From: an uncultured Steroidobacter sp.
GTDB taxonomy: Bacteria; Pseudomonadota; Gammaproteobacteria; Steroidobacterales; Steroidobacteraceae
NCBI GenBank assembly: GCA_946478975.1
Contig: CAMLEO010000094.1
Span: 1-22,588, forward strand
Direction: 5' to 3'
Length of the DNA: 22,588 nucleotides
Of this stretch, positions 6,647 to 13,303 are shown piece by piece. The notes under the pieces are model-generated. The model was not told the origin of the DNA, ran no database searches, and saw only the letters and a list, made by a program, of their open reading frames with translations. The first letter of the stretch is position 1, and every line of letters begins with the position of its first letter. The position numbers were made by a program, and so were the translations under genes.

Positions 6647-8626
6647 TTAAAAACCTCGGGTCAGCTCCAGCGCTCGCTGCGCGTTCACCAAACCAAAGCC
6701 GCTGTCGAAGTCGAAGCCTTCGCCTTCGCGGATCGCCTGCGTTTTGGTCGCATCTTCGGCTTCGAGGGCACGACGTTTGATGTCGTCTGCGCTCAGTCGC
6801 AGGGCGGCGATGATCAGATCGGGCGTCAGTTTCTTTGGGCCGATGAAGTGTTTATTTGCCGCGATGTCTCGGGCTCTTTGATCCAATAACAGTGCGGCCA
6901 CGGCAGCGACGTGCGGTGCTGCCGCCGATGTGCCGAAGAAGTTCGGAAATGCGTCGGGCTCACCGGGTGCCCGCAACGGACTGACGCTGGAGAAGAATGT
7001 CGTGTTGCCGCCGTCGGGGCCGGTCACGCCGGGCTTGAAGCCGAGATATGGAATGTTTCTTCGTTCGCCATGGTCGTCGATGAGCAGAGGCGTGCCGCCT
7101 GCGGACGAATACGCATTCACGCATGCGTAGTTGCAGATCGGATGATTGGCAGCCCCGTAGGCAGCTGTGTCGAACCACCATGCCGCTCCGACAGCCTCTG
7201 CACCTTCGGCATTCGCATGTCCGAAGATCATCGAGCTCTGCGTATCGTATTCGGCCAGTGTGAGAATCGAGGTGTGTCGGTAGCGGATGCGCTTCGGCCC
7301 CGGGCCGGACCGCACTTCGATGCCAATCTGCAGATCCACCGGCGGCGCATCGGGCTCGAAATTCAAGTTCCAGATCTGCGCAATCTCGGTCGGATCGCGG
7401 CCGATGTTATTCGCGACGCCGGGAACCTGGCACAGCGTGCCCTCGAACGTCGGATCGGTACACAGCGGCAGCGGCTGGCCCTGCATGTCATAGACGACGA
7501 TATCGACATTGCTGGCGGCGCCGTTGATGCCATTCGCCGAAATGGAGGGGTCGTCCCAGTTTAGAAACATCACTTCGAAGCCCGCTTCCGTGAGCACCAC
7601 GTGCTGGAGTGTGTCGACGCCTCTGCCAGGATCGAAGTCGTGCCGCAGCTCCTGCGTGCCTGCGACTCGCACAGGCCGAAACGCGGCTTCATAAGCACGC
7701 CGCCCCTCGTTTCCTGCGGCTGAGAAATAAGTGACGCCTTGCTGTTTGACGGCGTTGACGGCTTTCGCGACGACTCCGTTCTCGAACACCGGCTCGTCGC
7801 CATAGCGGAGGTCGTCGACGATGACTTTCGCACCGTCCGCCGCCAGTTGCAGGATGCCTGCCGCGAAGTCTTCTTCACCGTGATATCCGGAGTAGAAGGA
7901 GAGGGAAGCGCCGGGTGCTACGTCATGAATGATTTGCATCATGGCGCGGCCCTCGTCGGAGTTCGCATCGTCCTCGTTGCACTCCGCACCGGCCGGCAGC
8001 ACATGGATGTCTGCCGGCAGGTCATCGTTGGCGATGTCTTCTTCCGCGCTCGTGTACGGGGTCCCCGGATCCGAAAGGGGCGACAGGCAGTTGTAACTAT
8101 CCGAAATGACGCCGATGCGCACGCCCGTTCCGTCGACACCGAACTGCTGGCGCGCCAGTTCGCTATACAGCGCCTTGTCTCCCTGCGACGTAACCCGCCC
8201 GGCGCTCAACTCGGGTATCGATTGTTTCATATACGTGAGGCCGGGGATCTCGGCCATCTCAGCGATGCGCTCGACAGGCGCGCGGCCGGATACCGATGTT
8301 GCATGGACCTTGGCGCGGATCAGTCCCTTCGCTTCCAGCGCCACACGCAATGCCTGCGGATCTGGCCCGTATGCAGCAACGAGCACATAACCGTTACGAA
8401 TGCCGAGCGCCTGGTCCAACGGCAGCCCACGTCCACGTGCCCTCGCTGCTCCCACTGTCCTCGGCAGGTCTTTCAGCGCCAGCAACGTCGATGTGAGTTT
8501 TGCCGCGGCCCCTGATTCCGTTTCGCTTCTGAGCTTTTCCAACTGTTCGCTCGGCGCCGCGGCTTCGGAGGAGATCGCGAACAATATAGTGAGCGAGCCG
8601 ACGGCGCTCATCAGACCGGTCTTCAT
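6647..8626 (-). CDS. Secreted S8-family (subtilisin-like) serine peptidase, non-classical triad
   Basis: A 659-residue exported protease. The start at 8626 gives a clean Sec signal peptide (MKTGLMSAVGSLTILFAISS, then EAAA) and has AGGAG (complement of 8637-8641) ten bases upstream; the frame is open to 8794 but that extension looks non-coding. Residues ~25-160 are probably a propeptide or N-terminal domain. The peptidase domain shows the Asp motif at D176 (GVISDS), the oxyanion Asn at N306 (SAAGNEG) and the nucleophile S567 in GTSAAAPH. Where subtilisins have HGTHVAG this protein reads DEGRAMMQIIHDVAPGA, so E225 sits at the His position; H234 is the next nearby His. A ~200-residue insert separates the Asn and Ser blocks. 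Four Cys lie in the insert, compatible with disulfides. It converges on the reductase gene with a 23-base gap. The family call is sure; target proteins are unknown. Confidence 0.88.
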   Translation of the reverse strand: MKTGLMSAVGSLTILFAISSEAAAPSEQLEKLRSETESGAAAKLTSTLLALKDLPRTVGAARARGRGLPLDQALGIRNGYVLVAAYGPDPQALRVALEAKGLIRAKVHATSVSGRAPVERIAEMAEIPGLTYMKQSIPELSAGRVTSQGDKALYSELARQQFGVDGTGVRIGVISDSYNCLSPLSDPGTPYTSAEEDIANDDLPADIHVLPAGAECNEDDANSDEGRAMMQIIHDVAPGASLSFYSGYHGEEDFAAGILQLAADGAKVIVDDLRYGDEPVFENGVVAKAVNAVKQQGVTYFSAAGNEGRRAYEAAFRPVRVAGTQELRHDFDPGRGVDTLQHVVLTEAGFEVMFLNWDDPSISANGINGAASNVDIVVYDMQGQPLPLCTDPTFEGTLCQVPGVANNIGRDPTEIAQIWNLNFEPDAPPVDLQIGIEVRSGPGPKRIRYRHTSILTLAEYDTQSSMIFGHANAEGAEAVGAAWWFDTAAYGAANHPICNYACVNAYSSAGGTPLLIDDHGERRNIPYLGFKPGVTGPDGGNTTFFSSVSPLRAPGEPDAFPNFFGTSAAAPHVAAVAALLLDQRARDIAANKHFIGPKKLTPDLIIAALRLSADDIKRRALEAEDATKTQAIREGEGFDFDSGFGLVNAQRALELTRGF

Positions 8627-8655
8627 GACACTCGTGCTCCTTGCGTGAGTTCGTG

Positions 8656-8678
8656 AGGCGGTACGTCCATCGCCGCCT
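8656..8678 (-). repeat. Short inverted repeat in protease leader
   Basis: AGGCGG at 8656-8661 pairs with CCGCCT at 8673-8678 around an 11-base loop. It lies 15 bases upstream of the protease Shine-Dalgarno and would form a six-pair GC-rich hairpin in the leader RNA. It has no T-run and so is not an intrinsic terminator. Confidence 0.4.
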
Positions 8679-8729
8679 TTGAGCGTGATTGTTACAAACT
8701 CGAAGTAGCGAAGGAAGAAAATACTGGCC

Positions 8730-8757
8730 CAGGCTGCAGGCCCGCGATTGCAGCCTG
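8730..8757. repeat. Perfect 9-bp inverted repeat upstream of protease
   Basis: CAGGCTGCA at 8730-8738 is the exact reverse complement of TGCAGCCTG at 8749-8757, separated by 10 bases. It lies about 100 bases upstream of the protease start. The half-site spacing (19 bases from the start of one arm to the start of the other, about two helical turns) suits a dimeric regulator, but a leader hairpin is equally possible. Confidence 0.45.
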
Positions 8758-8894
8758 CCGCGGCACGGGTCTGACGCCAATCACCCGCGTCCACATTGCA
8801 TCGATGTCGTAGTGGAATGGCTTAGGCGCAACTGTGCAGTCGAGGCGGCTGCGACGAGCAACCGTGCGGGTCTGTTGCCTCTTCGGTCTGAGTT

Positions 8895-8942
8895 AATGTC
8901 GCATATATTTGACATTCTATTGCCCACCCTCATGATGTCGCA
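8895..8942 (+). promoter_or_regulatory. Candidate promoter and operator of the XRE gene
   Basis: AATGTC at 8895-8900 and GACATT at 8911-8916 form a perfect six-base dyad with a 10-base spacer. Overlapping its right arm is a consensus -35, TTGACA, at 8909-8914. Sixteen bases on, CATGAT at 8931-8936 is a 4-of-6 match to the -10. Transcription would then start at about the ATG at 8943, giving a leaderless or nearly leaderless message; no Shine-Dalgarno is visible before that ATG. An XRE protein commonly represses its own promoter, so the dyad is a natural operator candidate. Confidence 0.45.
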
Positions 8943-9446
8943 ATGAGTGCGATCCACGAACTGGGGCATGCGCTCCGTGCGCGACGAACGGAGATGGGTT
9001 TGAGTCAGGCTCGGGTTGCTCACCTGAGCGGCCTGTCTCGTCAAACGGTCAATCAGATCGAGACGTGTGCCGCTCCGGATCTGGGGCTCAACAAGGCGGA
9101 GCGACTCGCATCTGTGCTTGGGTTGATGCTGCGCGTGGATGTAGGGCGCTCGAAAGCCCCCAGAGTTCCGAAGATGAAGCCGCTGACCCGGGCTGCGGCT
9201 ACGGCGAGCGTGAGTTACAAGACGCGGCTCGTTGCGCCGGCATTGAAGCGAATGCTTGCTTCGGGCAAGTTGGCCGAGAAATACATTCCACACCTGCATG
9301 CGTTCCTCGATGATGCACCGGTGTCTCTGCTGGGGGCCGTCGCAGAGCAAGTGCACGAAGAGGAAAACATCAGCCGTGAGGACGTCTGGAAGAACTACCG
9401 GACGCTGGCGCGTCAGGTGAAGAGCCGACGCGACATCTGGGGATGA
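8943..9446 (+). CDS. XRE-family helix-turn-helix regulator, antitoxin of an AbiEii-type pair
   Basis: A 167-residue protein with an XRE/Cro-CI helix-turn-helix at about residues 6-63 (LRARRTEMGLSQARVAHLSG, then LSRQTVNQIE) and a ~100-residue C-terminal domain rich in charged helices, likely for toxin contact and dimerisation. Its TGA stop overlaps the ATG of the downstream nucleotidyltransferase frame (ATGA at 9443-9446), the coupling typical of toxin-antitoxin pairs. By family knowledge such proteins neutralise the AbiEii/MenT-like toxin and repress the operon. This gene is intact while its partner has two in-frame stops. No ribosome-binding site precedes the start, in line with a possible leaderless transcript. 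The helix-turn-helix assignment is firm; the antitoxin role is inferred from the neighbour. Confidence 0.8.
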   Translation: MSAIHELGHALRARRTEMGLSQARVAHLSGLSRQTVNQIETCAAPDLGLNKAERLASVLGLMLRVDVGRSKAPRVPKMKPLTRAAATASVSYKTRLVAPALKRMLASGKLAEKYIPHLHAFLDDAPVSLLGAVAEQVHEEENISREDVWKNYRTLARQVKSRRDIWG

Positions 9447-10111
9447 CTCATCTCAACTTGAAGCGGCCGGTGGTGTGGACCTCCTAGTTTCCCCGCGCAC
9501 TGCGGCTCATGTCGCACCTGGAACAACAGATTCAGGATGCCCACTGGACTTTTGGTGGTGGCACCGTGCTGATGCTGCGCATCGCACATCGCCAGAGCAA
9601 AGATATCGACCTGTTTGTTCCGGATCCGCAATACCTCGGCTTTGTCAATCCGCGACTGAGCGATGCCGCTGAGAGCATCAGCGCCGATTACGAAGAGGCC
9701 ACTGAGTACATCAAATTGTTTCTTCCGGAGGGTGAGATTGACGTGGTGGTTGGCGCGTCGCTGACTGAGGTTCCATATGAAATCATCGACTATCGTGGTC
9801 GAAAGATTCGCGTGGAAACGTCGGCCGAGATCATTGCCAAAAAGATGTGGCATCGTGGCGATCGCGCCAAAGGACGAGACCTGTTCGATCTGTGCGCTGT
9901 CAGCGCCTAAGAACCCGAGCAACTGCGAATTGCGATGCCATTTATGGTTCGTCATGGCGCGGCGTTTCTGGAAGCGTTGCTGAAGCGAGAAGATATCTTG
10001 CGACGAGAATTTGCAGAAATCGACGTGATCGGTGCCGGATTAGACTTCGATCAGTGCGTGACGCAGGCAAAAGCGATCATCGGGCCGCTGCTGGTTTCCA
10101 AGGCGGAGTGA
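9443..10111 (+). pseudogene. AbiEii/AbiGii-type nucleotidyltransferase toxin interrupted by two in-frame stops
   Basis: Read in one frame from the ATG at 9443 to the TGA at 10109-10111, this 222-codon stretch encodes a nucleotidyl transferase AbiEii/AbiGii family toxin, broken by TAG at 9485-9487 (codon 15) and TAA at 9908-9910 (codon 156). There is no frameshift: protein-like text continues in the same frame after each stop (FPRALRLMSH after the first; EPEQLRIAMPFMVRHGAAFL after the second). The nucleotidyltransferase signature is intact: GGGT at codons 38-41 and DIDLF at 54-58 giving the metal-binding D54/D56, then SAEIIAKKMWHRGDRAKGRD near 130-149. The family transfers nucleotides to RNA targets and causes growth arrest. 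A 133-residue remnant could start at the ATG at 9509, which has no good ribosome-binding site, and would lack the C-terminal helices. It is most likely inactivated; sequencing error or stop readthrough are the alternatives. Confidence 0.8.
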
Positions 10112-10145
10112 CAGTCACCTCTCGAACGCGCATTCCGCATCGACG

Positions 10146-10179
10146 GGGCGGGTCGCACGATGACGCGAACGACCCGCTC
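10146..10179. terminator. GC-rich hairpin between convergent genes
   Basis: Bases 10146-10155 can pair with 10170-10179 as a ten-pair stem (eight perfect pairs, then one G-T and one G-C at the base) around a 14-base loop. It lies between the end of the toxin remnant and the end of the convergent lipoprotein gene, where a two-way terminator is expected. Neither strand has a T-run after the stem, so intrinsic termination is doubtful. Confidence 0.35.
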
Positions 10180-10201
10180 AATCACCCTAGCGTTTGCTAC
10201 C

Positions 10202-12007
10202 TCAAGGCACGGGCTGGACGTAAACGCCGGCCACGCCTGCAACGAACACTGTGCCTCCATCCGGCGTGATGGTCATCGCGATGGCGCCCGTGCCGTTGCC
10301 CGGCGTCATTGGAATCCCTGCGTCGAGCGGCGAGTACTGCGAGTCGCCGGTAAGCGAAGTGCTCAGGTCGAATGTTAGAAACATTCCGGAGTCGTCGCCG
10401 CTCGGCGCATCGAAGGTGTATGCGCGCGACGCATCCGGCTTCAAAGCAACGGCGCGAGTGGTACTCGGCAGCGTGCCGCGAGCACCGTAAGCGCGATCCA
10501 GAACGACCGTCGACGGACCGTTCAGCACGATTCTTCTTCCCGTGCGATCGAGCGCAGGCCTGGCAGAGCGCGGCGATTGTGAGCGGTCGCGATCGGTGTA
10601 GGTGGCGGAACGGAAGCCCAGGAAGCCCGAGCGCTGGCCGCCGGTGTCGTAGACATACAGGCACGGCCGGGTGCTCATCGGATTCTGCGCCGTCGATCTC
10701 GGATCCTGCGTGATGGCCACGAGGCTGCCATCGCCACTGACGCCCGGATTGCCGAAGTACAGCCGCGGATCGAGACTGGCCGGCGGCGAGGTGTTCGCCG
10801 ACGTGAGCGTAATAAACGAATGGCGCGCGGCCGAATATAGAAACTCGTGGCTGGGGTTGGCGCCGCCCGTTGTTACGAAAGCGTAGCCGTCATTGGCCAC
10901 CGCGAGATTCTGCAGATAAGCCGTTCCCGCGTTGATCAGATTGTCCAGCACGGGATACGTGCCCAGCGCCGCAAGACCCGCGGGATCGAATTCCATCATC
11001 GCCGTATCGGTCACAGCCAATAGAACTGTGCCGTCCGCCGACAGCGCGACGTCCTGGATTTTCGGCACCGATACAGCGACGGGCGCGAGCCACGCATTAC
11101 CGCTGCGTTGAAACTTCAGTAACTGATTCGCCTGGCTGTCGGCATAGCGTGCCGCTACGAACAGCGCCTGTTGGGCCGCGTCGTAGAAGATTCCGCCGAT
11201 CTCCTGCGGCGTCGACGGATATTGCAGAGTGGTCGCCGCGTAGTTGGGCGGATCCACGACCACCAACGTTCCCGTAAATGGGATCGCCCCAGAGTTGACG
11301 GTCACCGGATAGCTGCCGGCGGCCAACGCCGGATATGTCACATTCAGCGTGGTGTCGCCCGCGAGTTGGTCCGCCTGAACGTTTGTAGCAGCGGTGGTGC
11401 CGAATCGCACGTCAGTTGCGGTCGACAATCCGCGGCCGCGAATTCGCAGCGTTCCCGACTGACCGGAGATGGCTACGCGTGGCGCAACGACATCGCCTTG
11501 AACAAACGTCACGTCCGATTCGACTGTATAGGTGATATTCACTGTCTGCGGGCTGCCGGGCAGCTGGTTCGTCTGACAGGTCGAGTCGTCGACGCAAGCG
11601 GTCAGCGTGACCGTGCCGGTGTATGTGCCGGGTGTTGCAAGGCTCGCTGAAACCGGCGTGGCGACGATGTTGATGGTCGGCGTCTGGCCCGCCTGGCTGC
11701 TGTAATTCAAATCGATGGCGACATTGGTGATGGTGCTCGCGCTGCGGACGTAGAGGGCGCCACTCACGGGTCCACTGATCGATGCCAGAATCTTTCTCGC
11801 CGGCGGCGTGTTGTTTGGAATGCCGCTCGCAAAGTTCAAAGTCGGCGTTGCCACACTGAACGTGGGCATGGGTCCCGGCGGGGGTGAATTACCTCCCGGT
11901 GGTGGCGTGTTCGATGCGCCGCCTCCACCGCCTCCGCCACCGCAAGCGCCCAGCAACAAGAACACGCCAAGGCTGCACAGCGTGCGGCCATTCGATAGGG
12001 AGGGCAT
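10202..12007 (-). CDS. Outer-surface lipoprotein with IPT/TIG domain and probable beta-propeller
   Basis: A 601-residue lipoprotein. The signal sequence ends in a lipobox (FLLLGAC) with C22 as the lipidated residue, followed by eight glycines (23-30) and a Pro/Gly-rich linker to about residue 48. Residues ~48-163 form a beta-rich domain with a Cys pair (C138, C144). Residues ~173-252 look like an IPT/TIG immunoglobulin-like domain (APRVAISGQSGTLRIRGRGL). From ~255 to the end are repeated short motifs such as DVALSADGTVLLAV, LAVANDGYAFV, GVSGDGSLVAI and MTITPDGGTVFVA, which suggest a YVTN/WD-like beta-propeller. The start at 12007 has AAAGGA (complement of 12018-12023) ten bases upstream. It is probably anchored in the outer membrane. 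I do not recognise a specific function; binding or adhesion is a guess from the fold. Confidence 0.75.
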   Translation of the reverse strand: MPSLSNGRTLCSLGVFLLLGACGGGGGGGGASNTPPPGGNSPPPGPMPTFSVATPTLNFASGIPNNTPPARKILASISGPVSGALYVRSASTITNVAIDLNYSSQAGQTPTINIVATPVSASLATPGTYTGTVTLTACVDDSTCQTNQLPGSPQTVNITYTVESDVTFVQGDVVAPRVAISGQSGTLRIRGRGLSTATDVRFGTTAATNVQADQLAGDTTLNVTYPALAAGSYPVTVNSGAIPFTGTLVVVDPPNYAATTLQYPSTPQEIGGIFYDAAQQALFVAARYADSQANQLLKFQRSGNAWLAPVAVSVPKIQDVALSADGTVLLAVTDTAMMEFDPAGLAALGTYPVLDNLINAGTAYLQNLAVANDGYAFVTTGGANPSHEFLYSAARHSFITLTSANTSPPASLDPRLYFGNPGVSGDGSLVAITQDPRSTAQNPMSTRPCLYVYDTGGQRSGFLGFRSATYTDRDRSQSPRSARPALDRTGRRIVLNGPSTVVLDRAYGARGTLPSTTRAVALKPDASRAYTFDAPSGDDSGMFLTFDLSTSLTGDSQYSPLDAGIPMTPGNGTGAIAMTITPDGGTVFVAGVAGVYVQPVP

Positions 12008-12176
12008 CGAGAATGAATCCTTTCCGGTTTCCTTGCGAGGGTGCGGAAAGTACTACATATAAATAGGGAATATCGAGTGTCCGCGGAAGAAGACAGTGAA
12101 AGATGAATGAGGGTTTGGTTTTGTGTTTGTTTTGTAGCTTGGCTTGCTGGACAACTTCGACCGCATCGACGGTCCA
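12008..12176. other. AT-rich intergenic stretch, leader of the lipoprotein gene
   Basis: This 169-base spacer separates two genes on the minus strand and is clearly more AT-rich than its surroundings, especially 12050-12135 (TATAAATAG at 12058-12066 and T-rich text at 12114-12136). The lipoprotein promoter is probably here, but I cannot choose a -35/-10 pair. A five-base stem (12159-12163 with 12170-12174) follows the small gene's stop without a T-run on that strand. Confidence 0.4.
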
Positions 12177-12596
12177 TCAAAAGTTCGCGTACCCGATGAA
12201 CGATGCCGAGCACCCGCGGAAGTTCGGGTCGTTGGACACATAGCCCTTGTTACAACCCTCGACCCCGCCGCTGTACAGGCGTTTGGTGGGATCGCCATTG
12301 AACACAGCATAACCAATGAAGCGCGTGGTGCCGCCGAGGAAATCCGGATACGTGGACACGAGGCCGGCGTTCACACCTGGCGTCAGACCCGAGAACAAAG
12401 GCACCGTCGAATAGTGCTGGGGTCCGGTGAAGCCGTAGGGAGCGGTTGCGCATCCCATCAGGTTGGGATCGGTGGTGACGATACCTTCGTTGCATCCCTG
12501 CTGCGTGCCGACGTACAACGCCGATGCCGACACAGTGGCAGCAAAGGCGCACGCCGCGGCGAGAAACAACAAAGCAAACATTGCACGAAACTTCAT
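12177..12596 (-). CDS. Small secreted three-repeat protein, unknown function
   Basis: A 139-residue protein with a clear Sec signal peptide (MKFRAMFALLFLAAACAFAA, then a VSA-type cleavage site). The mature part is three degenerate tandem units of about 35-40 residues. Unit 1 runs from LYVGTQQGCNEG, unit 2 from LFSGLTPGVNAG and unit 3 from LYSGGVEGCNKG. Each continues with a DP or YP and then Gly-Cys or Gly-Gly before an aromatic-Gly-Tyr/Phe ending (YGFTG, FIGYAVF, FIGYANF). Units 1 and 3 keep two cysteines each; unit 2 has Val and Gly there, suggesting one disulfide per outer unit. The ATG at 12596 has GGAGGA (complement of 12604-12609) seven bases upstream; the open frame reaches 12692 but the signal peptide fixes the start. 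It is divergent from the sigma factor gene. I do not recognise the family. Confidence 0.75.
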   Translation of the reverse strand: MKFRAMFALLFLAAACAFAATVSASALYVGTQQGCNEGIVTTDPNLMGCATAPYGFTGPQHYSTVPLFSGLTPGVNAGLVSTYPDFLGGTTRFIGYAVFNGDPTKRLYSGGVEGCNKGYVSNDPNFRGCSASFIGYANF

Positions 12597-12703
12597 GTGC
12601 GTGTCCTCCAGTCCGTGAGATGACGGGCCCACAGTAGTGCGGAAACAGCGGTGAGGGCAAGGTCGATTGCTTTGTACTTCAACTTCGCACAATCTTCGCG
12701 GTA

Positions 12704-13303
12704 GTGGACAAGTCTCTGAAAGGCTGGTTTGCCCGCGAGATCCTCGTGCACGAGGCAGCGCTCGTGCGCTATCTCCATCGGCACTGGGCCAGGCGGGATG
12801 AGATCCATGACCTGCGGCAGGAGATCTACGTCCGTATCTACGAGGCGGCGGCCAAGGTGAGGCCTGTTTCCCCCAAATCGTTTCTGTTCGTCACCGCGCG
12901 GAATCTCATGGCAGATCGCGTGCGTCGCAACCGCATCGTTTCGATCGAGTCAGTCGGGGATATTGCCGACCTGAACGTCTTGCTGGACGAGGTGTCGCCG
13001 GAACGGCGGCTCGATGCTCGACAGGAGCTGAAGCGGCTGGCGCGCGCGTTTGATCAGTTGCCGCCTAAGTGTCGCGACGTAGTTTGGCTCAGGCGCGTTG
13101 ATGAAATCTCCCAGAAGGAGGTCGCGACGCGCCTGGGAATAAGCGAGCGCACGGTAGAGAGTCATGTTTTGAAAGGTGTGAAGTTGCTTGCCGAAATGTT
13201 CCTGGCAGAGTGCACGCTGAAGGAAATGACGGAGTCGTCGCGACCGGATGGGGCAGAGTTCGTCAAAGGTAAGTCCGGGCATGGAAACCAGCAGTCAGAT
13301 TGA
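12704..13303 (+). CDS. ECF-type RNA polymerase sigma factor (FecI-like)
   Basis: A 199-residue extracytoplasmic-function sigma factor. Region 2 spans about residues 15-80, including the RNA-polymerase and -10 contacts (DEIHDLRQEIYVRIYEAA, then FLFVTARNLMADRVRRNR). Region 4 spans ~112-168 with the helix-turn-helix QKEVATRLGISERTVESHV. It lacks region 3, as expected for the group. The GTG at 12704 is the longest start; no good Shine-Dalgarno precedes it and a later start is possible. Its end overlaps the FecR gene by 23 bases, so the pair is translationally linked. With the receptor downstream it makes a FecI-FecR-FecA-type cell-surface signalling unit, in which it would be released from FecR when the receptor binds its ligand. 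Confidence 0.88.
   Translation: MDKSLKGWFAREILVHEAALVRYLHRHWARRDEIHDLRQEIYVRIYEAAAKVRPVSPKSFLFVTARNLMADRVRRNRIVSIESVGDIADLNVLLDEVSPERRLDARQELKRLARAFDQLPPKCRDVVWLRRVDEISQKEVATRLGISERTVESHVLKGVKLLAEMFLAECTLKEMTESSRPDGAEFVKGKSGHGNQQSD

Larger units (their letters stand above)
8627..8942. promoter_or_regulatory. 316-base divergent intergenic region, protease / XRE gene
   Basis: No convincing gene lies here; the open frame that continues upstream from the protease lacks a good start and coding character. The protease side holds its Shine-Dalgarno (8637-8641) and two inverted repeats. The XRE side holds a dyad and a promoter-like element directly against the start codon. These are listed separately. 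The middle (about 8760-8890) shows nothing I can name. Confidence 0.6.

Noticed and set aside
8627..8794. N-terminal extension of the protease frame by 56 residues
   Set aside because: The extension has no ribosome-binding site and would bury a good signal peptide; the ATG at 8626 has AGGAG at proper spacing.
11900..11945. Short-period GC repeats near the lipoprotein start
   Set aside because: These are Gly and Pro codons in the linker after the lipobox cysteine, an ordinary feature of such lipoproteins.
12641..12666. Possible ECF-type promoter ahead of the sigma factor (GGAAAC, then GGTC)
   Set aside because: The spacer is only 14 bases, short for this promoter class, and both elements are brief enough to occur by chance.
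12597..12692. N-terminal extension of the small repeat protein
   Set aside because: The ATG at 12596 has a strong GGAGGA and begins a clean signal peptide; the upstream residues look non-coding.
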